DNA of 64,000 bases from Promicromonospora sp042731755 (GTDB taxonomy: Bacteria; Actinomycetota; Actinomycetes; Actinomycetales; Cellulomonadaceae): positions 248,001-312,000 of the forward strand of contig NZ_JBHWLR010000003.1 in the NCBI RefSeq assembly GCF_042731755.1. The letters are read 5' to 3'. The notes below the pieces were generated by a model, which searched no databases, was not told the DNA's origin, and saw nothing but the letters and a program-made list of their open reading frames with translations. The translations under genes were made by a program, and so were the position numbers. Numbering within the stretch: position 1 is the first letter of the stretch; the number at the start of each line of letters is the position of its first letter. Shown piece by piece: positions 10,159 to 18,304 of this stretch.

Positions 10159-11178
10159 CCGCCAGCCGAGCGCCGGCGCCACGTGCTTGACGATGTTCTC
10201 GATGACGTGCGCGTTGTAGTCGACGCCGAGCTGGTTGGGCACGGTCAGCAGCAGCGTGTCGGCGGCCGCGACCGCCTCGTCCTCGCGCAGGTCCTCGACC
10301 AGCGCGTCGGGCTCGCCCGCGTACGTCTTGCCGAACCGGGCGGGCCCGGTGTCGAGGTGGCCCACCTGGTCCTCGCTGTAGACCTCCATGCCGAAGTACT
10401 GGCGGTCACGCTCGTCGGTGATCGGGAAGATGCTGCGGCTGACGGACACCCGCGGCTCGTGCTCGTGCCCCGCCTCCGCCCAGGCGTCGCGGAACCGCTG
10501 GATCTGCTCGGCCTGCAGCCGGTGGAACGGCACACCGGTGTCCTCGGTCAGCAGCGTGGACGACATGAGGTTCATGCCCTGGGCCGCCGTCCACTCGGCC
10601 GTCGCGCGGGAGCCGGCGCCCCACCAGATGCGTTGCCGCAGCCCGTCGGAGTGCGGCTCGACCCGCAGCAGGCCCGGCGGGTTGGGGAACATGGGGCGCG
10701 GGTTCGGCTCGGCGAAGCCCTCGCCGTCGAGCAGCTCCAGGAACCGGGCCGTGTGCTCCCGGGCCAGGTCCGCGCCGCCGGCGTCCTTCGGGGCCGGCTC
10801 GTACCCGAAGTGCCGGTAGCCCTCGATGACCTGCTCGGGTGACCCACGGCTGATGCCGAGCTGGAGCCGCCCGCCGGAGATCAGGTCCGCCGAACCGGCG
10901 TCCTCCGCCATGTACAGCGGGTTCTCGTAGCGCATGTCGATCACGCCCGTACCGATCTCGATGCGGCTGGTGCGCGCCCCGATCGCCGCCAGCAGCGGGA
11001 ACGGCGAGGCGAGCTGCCGCGCGAAGTGGTGCACCCGGAAGTAGGCGCCGTCGGCACCCAGCTCCTCGGCGGCCACGGCCAGGTCGATCGACTGCAGCAG
11101 CGCGTCCGACGCCGAGCGGGTGCCCGACTGCGGATGCGGTGTCCAGTGACCGAAGGACAGGAACCCGATGTTCTTCAC
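10156..11178 (-). CDS. LLM class flavin-dependent oxidoreductase
   Basis: A 340-residue luciferase-like monooxygenase. The N-terminus SVKNIGFLSFGHWTPHP and the barrel elements GAYFRVHHFARQLASPFPLLAAIGARTSRIEIGTGVIDMRYENP and GGRLQLGISRGSPEQ match the bacterial luciferase family. It uses reduced flavin and oxygen; the substrate is unknown. The GTG start at 11178 has TTGAGG 5 nt upstream. No flavin reductase is adjacent, unlike the pair near 42-44 kb. Confidence 0.9.
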   Translation of the reverse strand: MKNIGFLSFGHWTPHPQSGTRSASDALLQSIDLAVAAEELGADGAYFRVHHFARQLASPFPLLAAIGARTSRIEIGTGVIDMRYENPLYMAEDAGSADLISGGRLQLGISRGSPEQVIEGYRHFGYEPAPKDAGGADLAREHTARFLELLDGEGFAEPNPRPMFPNPPGLLRVEPHSDGLRQRIWWGAGSRATAEWTAAQGMNLMSSTLLTEDTGVPFHRLQAEQIQRFRDAWAEAGHEHEPRVSVSRSIFPITDERDRQYFGMEVYSEDQVGHLDTGPARFGKTYAGEPDALVEDLREDEAVAAADTLLLTVPNQLGVDYNAHVIENIVKHVAPALGWR

Positions 11179-11289
11179 GCTGACCTCAACTCCCTCGGGG
11201 CACGTGCCCCGTCCCGGACCTGACGAACGTTCCCGAACTGTTATCGGTGCGGGGGCATCGTTTCGGGCTCCTGGAACGTATCTATCAGT

Positions 11290-11484
11290 GTGAGCAACAA
11301 CGACGCCTTCCTCGACCGCACCACCTCCGCGCAGCCCGACCACTTCTACGGTCGCACCCAGCCGGAGACCGTGCGCTGGTGGATCCCCCTGGTGGCCTCC
11401 ACCGGCGCGTTGCTCGTCCTCGTCCTGGGCACCGCCGCTGTCGTCAGCGGCATCGTGAACTCGACGATCGGCGGCATCGGCTGA
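11290..11484 (+). CDS. Small single-pass membrane protein
   Basis: A 64-residue protein: a soluble N-terminal part, then VRWWIPLVASTGALLVLVLGTAAVV as one membrane helix and a short Gly/Ile tail. It begins with GTG. I do not recognise a family. It is read divergently from the LLM gene and ends at a strong hairpin. Confidence 0.55.
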   Translation: MSNNDAFLDRTTSAQPDHFYGRTQPETVRWWIPLVASTGALLVLVLGTAAVVSGIVNSTIGGIG

Positions 11485-11509
11485 CCCGTCCCCCGGGACG
11501 CTCGGCACC

Positions 11510-11552
11510 GAGGCCCTGTCGCACGGCGTGCACCGCCGTCCGACAGGGCCTC
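11510..11552. terminator. Bidirectional hairpin terminator
   Basis: Arms GAGGCCCTGTCG and CGACAGGGCCTC pair perfectly over 12 bp, and an inner ACGGCG/CGCCGT stem adds 6 bp after one C-C mismatch. It sits between the convergent small membrane gene and the malic enzyme gene, with no T run, and is followed by a direct repeat of AGGTATGTCCGGA. Confidence 0.75.
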
Positions 11553-11597
11553 AGGTATGTCCGGAAGGTATGTCCGGAACCGTGGCCCGGAAGGGCC

Positions 11598-12974
<1,377 letters not shown>

Positions 12975-13141
12975 CGTTGTTCTCCTCGGTCCTCCGGCCC
13001 TCGTCGGCCGGCAAGCGGCGCACGGGCGTGCGCGCACCTGGAGATTCCTACCGTCCGAACGTGACGTGCGCCACACGAGCCCGGCATACGGACGGCGTAC
13101 CCGCGAGCGGTACGCAGGAACGGGGCGTGCAGGATAGGAGC

Positions 13142-13708
13142 GTGAACGTCTCCCCCGACTCCCCCGCGCGCGACGACGTGCTGCTCCTGCTCGACGAGCA
13201 CCTCGCCGACATGTTCGCCACCTCCCCGGCCGAGAGCGTGCACGCCCTGGACCACACGGCGCTGCTCGCCCCGACGATCACCTTCTGGACCGCCCGCGAC
13301 GACGACGGCACCCTGCTGGGGTGCGGTGCGCTCAAGGAGCTGGACGGCGGCTCCGCCGGACCGGACGGCACGTCCGCCGAGATCAAGTCCATGCGCACCG
13401 CCGGCCACGCCCGCGGCCGCGGCGTCGCCTCGGCGCTGCTCGGCGCCGTCCTGGCCGAGGCCACGCGGCGCGGGTACGAGCGCGTGAGCCTGGAGACCGG
13501 CGCGGAGGACTACTTCGCGGCCGCCCGCCGCCTGTACGCCCGGCACGGGTTCGTCGAGTGCGGGCCGTTCGGGAGCTACGTCCTGGACCCGAACAGCGTG
13601 TTCATGACGCTGGAGCTGCCCGCTGCCGAGTTGCCGGCTACCAAGCTGCCGGCTACCGAGCTGCCCGCTGCCGAGCCGGCTACCGCAGACGTTCCCGCAG
13701 GTTCGTGA
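13142..13708 (+). CDS. GNAT family N-acetyltransferase with repeat tail
   Basis: A 188-residue acetyltransferase. The acetyl-CoA-binding motif A reads IKSMRTAGHARGRGVASALL (R/Q-x-x-G-x-G/A pattern) and motif B is YFAAARRLYARHGFVECG. The catalytic domain ends near VFMTLEL; the final 30 residues are tandem ELPA(A/T) units not expected in the family. The GTG start follows TAGGAGC. Its end overlaps the convergent tyrosine phosphatase gene by 29 nt, within or just after the repeat. Confidence 0.88.
   Translation: MNVSPDSPARDDVLLLLDEHLADMFATSPAESVHALDHTALLAPTITFWTARDDDGTLLGCGALKELDGGSAGPDGTSAEIKSMRTAGHARGRGVASALLGAVLAEATRRGYERVSLETGAEDYFAAARRLYARHGFVECGPFGSYVLDPNSVFMTLELPAAELPATKLPATELPAAEPATADVPAGS
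13614..13684. repeat. In-frame repeat at the 3' end of the GNAT gene
   Basis: Four or five 15-bp units close to GCTGCCGGCTACCGA encode the ELPAT/ELPAA tail. Loss or gain of a unit would change only the tail length. Confidence 0.75.
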
Positions 13709-14441
13709 TGCGCGCCTCGTCCAGCCCGGCGTACCGCAGGTAGGCGACCGGGTCCAGGTCCGCCAGCCACTCCAGCAGGGCCGCACGGCGCTCGCCGACA
13801 CGCTCGTCGAGCTGGCGGGCCGTCCAGGTCTCGCCGCGGTGCTGCACCCAGGCGCCGCGTTCGACGTCGTAGGCCACGCCGCCGCCGCGGTGCGTGGTGC
13901 CCCGGAACGCGCGCTCGTAGTCCCGCGCGATCGCCTCGTGCTCCACGCCGGTCAGCGACAGCAGCAGGGCGGTGATCATCCCGGTGCGGTCGCGGCCGGC
14001 CGCACAGTGCACCAGCACGGGCCCAGGAGCGTCCGCGACCACCCGGAAGACCCCGCCGAACAGGTGCGGGTACATCGCGATGTTCGGCGCGTAGGAGCGC
14101 GGGTGGTCGAGCCAGGGGCCGCAGGTCTCCAGGAAGTGCGGGTCGCCCGGGTCCTCGGTCGGGGTGTGGTGCGTGACGACCTCCCAGGGCCGCACGGCGT
14201 CGGGCATCAGGTCGCGCGCCTGCTTGACCTCGGCGGGGTTGCGCAGGTCGACGACGGTCGTGAGCCCGGCGTCGACGGCCTCCGCCCACCCGGTCGGTGT
14301 CATGGGTTCGGGAGCGCCCGAACGCCAGACGCGCCCCGCGGCGGTGGTCCCGCCGTCCTCCAGCGGCAGGCCACCAAGATCGCGGAGGTTGACGGCGCCG
14401 TCCCAGACCTGGAGGTTCACCGGGTTGCTCATGTGCGGCAT
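13680..14441 (-). CDS. Tyrosine-protein phosphatase (dual-specificity type)
   Basis: A 253-residue protein with the P-loop HCAAGRDRTG, cysteine and arginine in place (C-x5-R). NLRDLGGLPLEDGGTTAAGRVWRSG at the N-terminus is the typical opening of the bacterial Tyr/Ser phosphatase family (PF13350). The substrate is unknown; relatives act on phosphotyrosine or phosphoinositides. Starts at 14441 or 14432 are both possible. The stop lies inside the end of the convergent GNAT gene. Confidence 0.92.
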   Translation of the reverse strand: MPHMSNPVNLQVWDGAVNLRDLGGLPLEDGGTTAAGRVWRSGAPEPMTPTGWAEAVDAGLTTVVDLRNPAEVKQARDLMPDAVRPWEVVTHHTPTEDPGDPHFLETCGPWLDHPRSYAPNIAMYPHLFGGVFRVVADAPGPVLVHCAAGRDRTGMITALLLSLTGVEHEAIARDYERAFRGTTHRGGGVAYDVERGAWVQHRGETWTARQLDERVGERRAALLEWLADLDPVAYLRYAGLDEARITNLRERLR

Positions 14442-14528
14442 CGTGGTTGGGGGCCCACGGGCAGGTCAACGGGTAGAACTGCCCGTGGACAGCAGGACCT
14501 GGTCAGGCGTCCAGGTCGAGCGTCCGAC

Positions 14529-15653
14529 TCAGGCGTCCGCCGGGTCGGCGAGGTCGACGACGACGAGCGCGTAGTTGTCGGGAGCGCCCGCCGCCTCCAC
14601 GGCGTCGGCGATCTCCTGCGCGACGGCGTCGGGGTCGCCCTCGCGCGTCAGGAGGGCCGCGAGGTGGTCGGTCGCCAGGACCGCGTGCACGCCGTCGCCG
14701 GTCAGGACGAGCCGGTCCCCGGGCCGGACCTCGGTCGTGGCCAGGTCAGGCCCGGCGTCGGAGTGCCCGCCGGTCCCGGCCGGGACGAGGGCCCGGTTCA
14801 GGAGGCTGCGGTCCTCGTGGGAGCGCGCCTCGTCCTCGGTGAGCCGGCCCTCCTCGATCAGCGCCGCGACGACGGTGTGGTCCCGGGTGAGCTGCTCGGC
14901 CCGGCCGTCCCGTACGAGCCAGAGCCGCGAGTCGCCGACGTGGGCGCTGAACAGCGTCGAGCCGACCAGGAGCGCCGCGGTCACCGTGGAGCCGAAGTGG
15001 TACGGGTCGGCCAGGCCGGCGGCCTCGGCCGTGATCGCCCGGCCGGCCTCGCCGGTCGCGGCCAGGAGCGCGGCGGCGGGGTCGCCGTCCGTCGCCGACC
15101 AGGGGTCGTCCGCCGGGGAGTCGACCGCTGCGAAGGCCTCGACGGCCAGAGCTGCGGGCACGGGGCTGCCGTGCGGCCCGAACCCGTCGGCGACGACGAA
15201 CAGGCAACCGCCCGCGTGGAGCGCGTCCTGCTGGGCGGCGCGGGCGCCCTGGCCGAGCCGCCAGGCGCTGCGGGCCGTGAGCGTGGGGCCTGAGATCTGC
15301 ATGATGGTCTCCTTCGTGCGCAGGTGTTCGACGACGGAGGCGACGATGTCGCGGCGGGAGGCCGTGTCGGCCTCGACCTGACGCCAGTACGTCCGCACCT
15401 GGTCGGCCGCGACGCCCGCCGGCGCGGAGGCGACCTCGCGGATGCGGGCCAGGGGCATGCCGATCAGGCGCAGCCGCGCGACCAGACAGGCGCGGTCGAG
15501 CTGGGCGGGCGCGTACCAGCGGTACCCGGTCAGCGGGTCCACGCGGTCCGGCCGGAGCAGGTCGAGCTCGTCGTACAGGCGCAACGCCTTCGGCGTCAGG
15601 CCGGACGTCCGGGCGAACTCGCCGATGCTCAGGTGCTCCATGTCGCCGCCCAC
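14529..15653 (-). CDS. MerR-type DNA-binding domain fused to PP2C phosphatase
   Basis: A 374-residue fusion. Residues 1-75 carry a MerR winged helix (LSIGEFARTSGLTPKALRLYDE, TGYRWYAP) plus a helix to about 115. From about 130 the PP2C fold follows, with VVADGFGPHG, AHVGDSRLWLVRDG, LTGDGVH and DNYALVVVDL; the metal-binding aspartates are all present, so activity is plausible. PP2C enzymes remove phosphate from Ser/Thr. A protein that both binds DNA and dephosphorylates could link Ser/Thr kinase signalling to transcription (inference). GTG 15653 has GAGG 8 nt upstream; ATG 15641 is an alternative. Confidence 0.9.
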   Translation of the reverse strand: MGGDMEHLSIGEFARTSGLTPKALRLYDELDLLRPDRVDPLTGYRWYAPAQLDRACLVARLRLIGMPLARIREVASAPAGVAADQVRTYWRQVEADTASRRDIVASVVEHLRTKETIMQISGPTLTARSAWRLGQGARAAQQDALHAGGCLFVVADGFGPHGSPVPAALAVEAFAAVDSPADDPWSATDGDPAAALLAATGEAGRAITAEAAGLADPYHFGSTVTAALLVGSTLFSAHVGDSRLWLVRDGRAEQLTRDHTVVAALIEEGRLTEDEARSHEDRSLLNRALVPAGTGGHSDAGPDLATTEVRPGDRLVLTGDGVHAVLATDHLAALLTREGDPDAVAQEIADAVEAAGAPDNYALVVVDLADPADA

Positions 15654-15694
15654 GTCGTCATCCTCGTCCCCGGCGGGGGTCGCCGGTGCTCAGG

Positions 15695-15725
15695 AGACTG
15701 GTGGTTCCCCCAGGGTGAAGGTCAA
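15695..15725 (-). promoter_or_regulatory. MerR-style promoter with operator between -35 and -10
   Basis: Read on the minus strand: TTGACC (15725-15720), a 19-bp spacer, then CAGTCT (15700-15695). The spacer holds TTCACCC-T-GGGGGAA (15719-15705), an inverted repeat with one mismatch. A long spacer containing the dyad is the MerR activation layout. It lies 42 bp upstream of the MerR-PP2C start. The -10 match is weak. Confidence 0.5.
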
Positions 15726-15740
15726 GGGGGTCGAGGTGCC

Positions 15741-15756
15741 GTTGCGTATAAGCAAC
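15741..15756. promoter_or_regulatory. Inverted repeat around a TATAAG box ahead of the HEPN gene
   Basis: GTTGC-GTATAA-GCAAC. The central TATAAG could be the -10 box for the HEPN gene, 84-95 bp ahead of its ATG, with the 5-bp arms as an operator or a transcript-start hairpin. No good -35 is visible. Confidence 0.35.
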
Positions 15757-15835
15757 AAGACGCGCCAACGGAGGCCAAGTGGTCCCAACTCTGCGAGCCT
15801 TGGAAGCGTTCAGTTCCAGCTCCGAGGAGTCATCG

Positions 15836-16591
15836 ATGGCCGTCCCCACCCTGACCGCGACCCATCATCGCGCGGTCGCGACCCTGCTCAGCGCGCCCCG
15901 GCTCGCCCCGTACCTGCGAGCGTGCGGCGGCAACGTGCGTGCGGCGCTCACGCTGTACCAGTGGAACGTCGAGATGTCCTCGGCGGTCTACAAGATGCTG
16001 CACCTGGTCGAGGTCTTCCTTCGCAACGCGATCGACGCGAGGTTGCGCCTGTGGAACGCGACCCAGGTCGATCCGACATCGGGCCGAGCCCACGGCCAGG
16101 AGTGGTTGATCGATCCGTCACGCCTGATCGAGCGGATCGTGCGTCGCGACGAGATCGACAAGGCGACCCGGCGGGCCAGGCTTGCCGTCAAGGACTCGGC
16201 CGCCAGCCAACGTGCGGTGACGCATGACGACGTCCTCGCCCAGCTGACGTTCGGCACCTGGCGCTTTCTGCTCCCCGGCCGTGACCCCGGGCGGCAGCTG
16301 CTGTGGCAGGAGGCGATCTGCCAGGCGTTTCCCGGCCTGCGCCGGCCCGTACGGGAACTGGTCCGCGACGTCGATCGTCTGCACCGCCTGCGCAACCGCG
16401 TCGCACACCTGGAGCCGCTGCTCGTCGTCGCCGTCGTCATCCTGCAGCTGAAGGCCGCCCGCCGGGTGCTCCGGGAGATCGAGCCGTCGGCGGAGATGTG
16501 GCTGGTGTCCCATCAGCACGTCTCGACCGTCGCCGCCCAGCAGCCGGCACTTGTCCCAGAAATGCCTGACGGCCCCCTCAGTGAGAACTGA
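15836..16591 (+). CDS. Abi_2-type HEPN protein (abortive-infection family)
   Basis: A 251-residue soluble protein resembling the Abi_2/AbiF-AbiD family. The first half has ALTLYQWNVEMSSAVYKMLHLVEVFLRNAID, the family's opening helices with LRN, and the end has RLRNRVAHLEPLL, in which R186 and H191 form the R-x4-H motif of HEPN ribonucleases. Family members act in abortive infection or as RNA-cleaving toxins; activity here is inferred. ATG 15836 follows GAGGAG at 7 nt; a GTG 57 nt upstream lacks such a site. The last codons lie in the first arm of a strong RNA hairpin that continues past the stop. It converges on rnz. Confidence 0.82.
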   Translation: MAVPTLTATHHRAVATLLSAPRLAPYLRACGGNVRAALTLYQWNVEMSSAVYKMLHLVEVFLRNAIDARLRLWNATQVDPTSGRAHGQEWLIDPSRLIERIVRRDEIDKATRRARLAVKDSAASQRAVTHDDVLAQLTFGTWRFLLPGRDPGRQLLWQEAICQAFPGLRRPVRELVRDVDRLHRLRNRVAHLEPLLVVAVVILQLKAARRVLREIEPSAEMWLVSHQHVSTVAAQQPALVPEMPDGPLSEN

Positions 16592-16645
16592 AAGGGCCGC
16601 GGCCGAACTATTAACCAGGAGACCTGCCCTGGCTTGCACCACAAG
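16571..16645 (+). ncRNA. Candidate structured RNA overlapping the 3' end of the HEPN gene
   Basis: Three consecutive hairpins can be drawn. H1 (16571-16598): GGCCCCCTCAGT / ACTGAAAGGGCC, ten pairs and two C-A mismatches, capped by a GAGA (GNRA-type) tetraloop; it spans the stop codon. H2 (16615-16632): CCAGG / CCTGG, with an alternative CAGG-AGA-CCTG. H3 (16633-16645): CTTG-CACCA-CAAG. The stretch between H1 and H2 (AACTATTAA) is AT-rich for this genome, and no T run follows. HEPN proteins of the Abi_2 type have been linked to adjacent RNA antitoxins; a convergent terminator for the HEPN and rnz genes is the alternative. Confidence 0.45.
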
Positions 16646-16724
16646 AGTAGATCACCCACATCATCCACGCCACCGCTGACGGCCCGGCCCGGCCCGGCTC
16701 GGACCGGGGCAGGGCGGCGGCCCC

Positions 16725-17681
16725 TCACACCCGCCGCGGTACCGGCACCCGGTCCAGGTCGGCCGCGACCGTGAGCTCGCCGTCGAACACCTGGCGGGCC
16801 TCCTTCTCGAACTCGCCCGGGTCGGTGTACCGCTGCGAGAAGTGGGTCAGCACCAGGCTCCGGACCCCGCACCGCGCGGCCACCGTCGCCGCCTCCAGGG
16901 CCGTCAGGTGCCCGTGGTCGTTCGCGAGGCGCCGGTCCCGGTCGAGGTAGGTCGACTCGATGACGAGCAGGTCCACGCCGTCGGCCAGGTCGCCCACGGC
17001 GTCGCACATCCGGGTGTCCATGACGAACGCGAACGACTGGCCGGGCCGCGGCTCGCTGACGTCCTCCAGCCGGACCACGCCCCGCTCGGTCCGCAGCGTG
17101 CCCTCCTGGGCGAGGCGCCCGACGTCGGGCCCCGCGATGCCTTCGGCCGCCAGGCGCTCCGGGACCATGCGGCGGCCGTCCGGCTCGTCGAGCCGGTACC
17201 CGTAGGCCTCCAGCGAGTGGTCCAGCCGTGCTGCGCGCAGCACCGCGGGTCCGTGCAGCTCCCCCGGCACGCGCGGCACGACGCCGTCCCGGCTCAACCC
17301 CTGCAGCGCCAGACGCTCCTGGTGGTAGTAGGCGGTGGCGTCGCACAGGTTCTCGATCCAGCGGCGGCCCGACGTCGGGAACGTCACCGGCACCGTCTGC
17401 GGCACCGCGTCCAGGCTGATGCGCTGCACCACGCCGGCCAGGCCGAGGCTGTGGTCGCCGTGCAGGTGCGTGATCGCGATCCGGGTCAGCGCCGTCGCGG
17501 AGATCCCCGCGTGCAGCATCTGACGCTGCGACCCCTCGCCCGGGTCGAACAGGATGACCTCGTCGTCCCAGAACAGCACGTAGCCGTTGTGGTTGCGGGT
17601 CCTGGTGGGCACCTGGCTCGCGGTGCCGAGCGCGACGAGCTCGCGGCTCGAGACGCGGTGGTGGGCTGGACGCTGGAACAC
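16725..17681 (-). CDS. rnz: Ribonuclease Z
   Basis: A 318-residue metallo-beta-lactamase-fold endonuclease that matures tRNA 3' ends. It shows ELVALGTASQVPTRTRNHNGY at the start, FDPGEGSQRQ, the zinc motif HLHGDH, FVMDTRMCDA, VIESTY and LTHFSQRY in the family order. The GTG start at 17681 is the only reasonable start codon. It is encoded convergently to the HEPN gene with 133 bp between them. Confidence 0.95.
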   Translation of the reverse strand: MFQRPAHHRVSSRELVALGTASQVPTRTRNHNGYVLFWDDEVILFDPGEGSQRQMLHAGISATALTRIAITHLHGDHSLGLAGVVQRISLDAVPQTVPVTFPTSGRRWIENLCDATAYYHQERLALQGLSRDGVVPRVPGELHGPAVLRAARLDHSLEAYGYRLDEPDGRRMVPERLAAEGIAGPDVGRLAQEGTLRTERGVVRLEDVSEPRPGQSFAFVMDTRMCDAVGDLADGVDLLVIESTYLDRDRRLANDHGHLTALEAATVAARCGVRSLVLTHFSQRYTDPGEFEKEARQVFDGELTVAADLDRVPVPRRV

Positions 17682-17760
17682 GCTCGCATTGTGTCCCGGC
17701 GGGCGGCCGTCGGCACGGGAAAATCTCCCGATAACGACTAGGTCCTTAACTTTCCAAAGA

Positions 17761-18096
17761 TCACCCGCAGCCGGGCAAGACGTTCAGCGGGTCGCAGCCG
17801 TAGCGCGCCTGGGCCAGCACCAGCACCGCCCAGCCGAAGCCCGCCAGCATGGTCGCGCCCACCAGGATGTTCAGCACCGGGTAGGCCCCGCCCTGGATCG
17901 CCGGGGTCAGCGCGAGGCCTGCTCCGGCAAGCAGGCAACCCAGTGCCACAATGGTGATTGGGCTGGTCAGAGCATCCGAAGCCGAGAGCTGCAACCACCC
18001 GAACCGATCACCCAGCAGTGTCAGAGCGACGTACGGAAGAGCGAACGCGAGCGCCGCGATGGCGCGCCAGTCCATGATCGAAAGCTTCGCCAGCAT
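17761..18096 (-). CDS. Small membrane protein, three predicted helices
   Basis: A 111-residue integral membrane protein: AIAALAFALPYVALTLLG, TIVALGCLLAGAGLAL and LNILVGATMLAGFGWAVLVLA are helices; it ends with a Cys-containing tail (YGCDPLNVLPGCG). ATG 18096 has GGAGG 5 nt upstream; ATG 18099 directly before it is too close to the site. No family recognised. It is divergent from the DnaQ-like/Lsr2 gene. Confidence 0.65.
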   Translation of the reverse strand: MLAKLSIMDWRAIAALAFALPYVALTLLGDRFGWLQLSASDALTSPITIVALGCLLAGAGLALTPAIQGGAYPVLNILVGATMLAGFGWAVLVLAQARYGCDPLNVLPGCG

Positions 18097-18189
18097 CATG
18101 ACCTCCCCTTTTGCCCTGCCCGAGACGGTGGCCAAACACCCACCGCAAGTGTTAATAATCGGGGGGCGGTCCGCTATCTTTGGTAGTGA

Positions 18190-18219
18190 TTTTCACAGAA
18201 TCCGACATATTCGTACGAT
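18190..18219 (+). promoter_or_regulatory. Candidate promoter in AT-rich region ahead of the DnaQ-like/Lsr2 gene
   Basis: TTTTCA (18190-18195), 18 bp, TACGAT (18214-18219) on the plus strand, 85 bp ahead of the ATG. The whole 18136-18230 stretch is markedly AT-richer than its surroundings, the kind of DNA that Lsr2-like proteins bind, so autoregulation is possible. Confidence 0.35.
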
Positions 18220-18304
18220 CTCCACTTTCAGGACTCTCGCGCAGATGGCACCCTGTGGCGCGTCGTAGCGCCAACGGCGGCACGGCTGTCGAGAAAGGAC
18301 GCGC

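Noticed and set aside
16571..16598. Ordinary rho-independent terminator as the only explanation of the hairpin after the HEPN gene
   Set aside because: Not fully rejected, but there is no T run, it carries a GNRA loop, starts before the stop codon and is followed by further hairpins, so an RNA element is listed as the leading idea with modest confidence.
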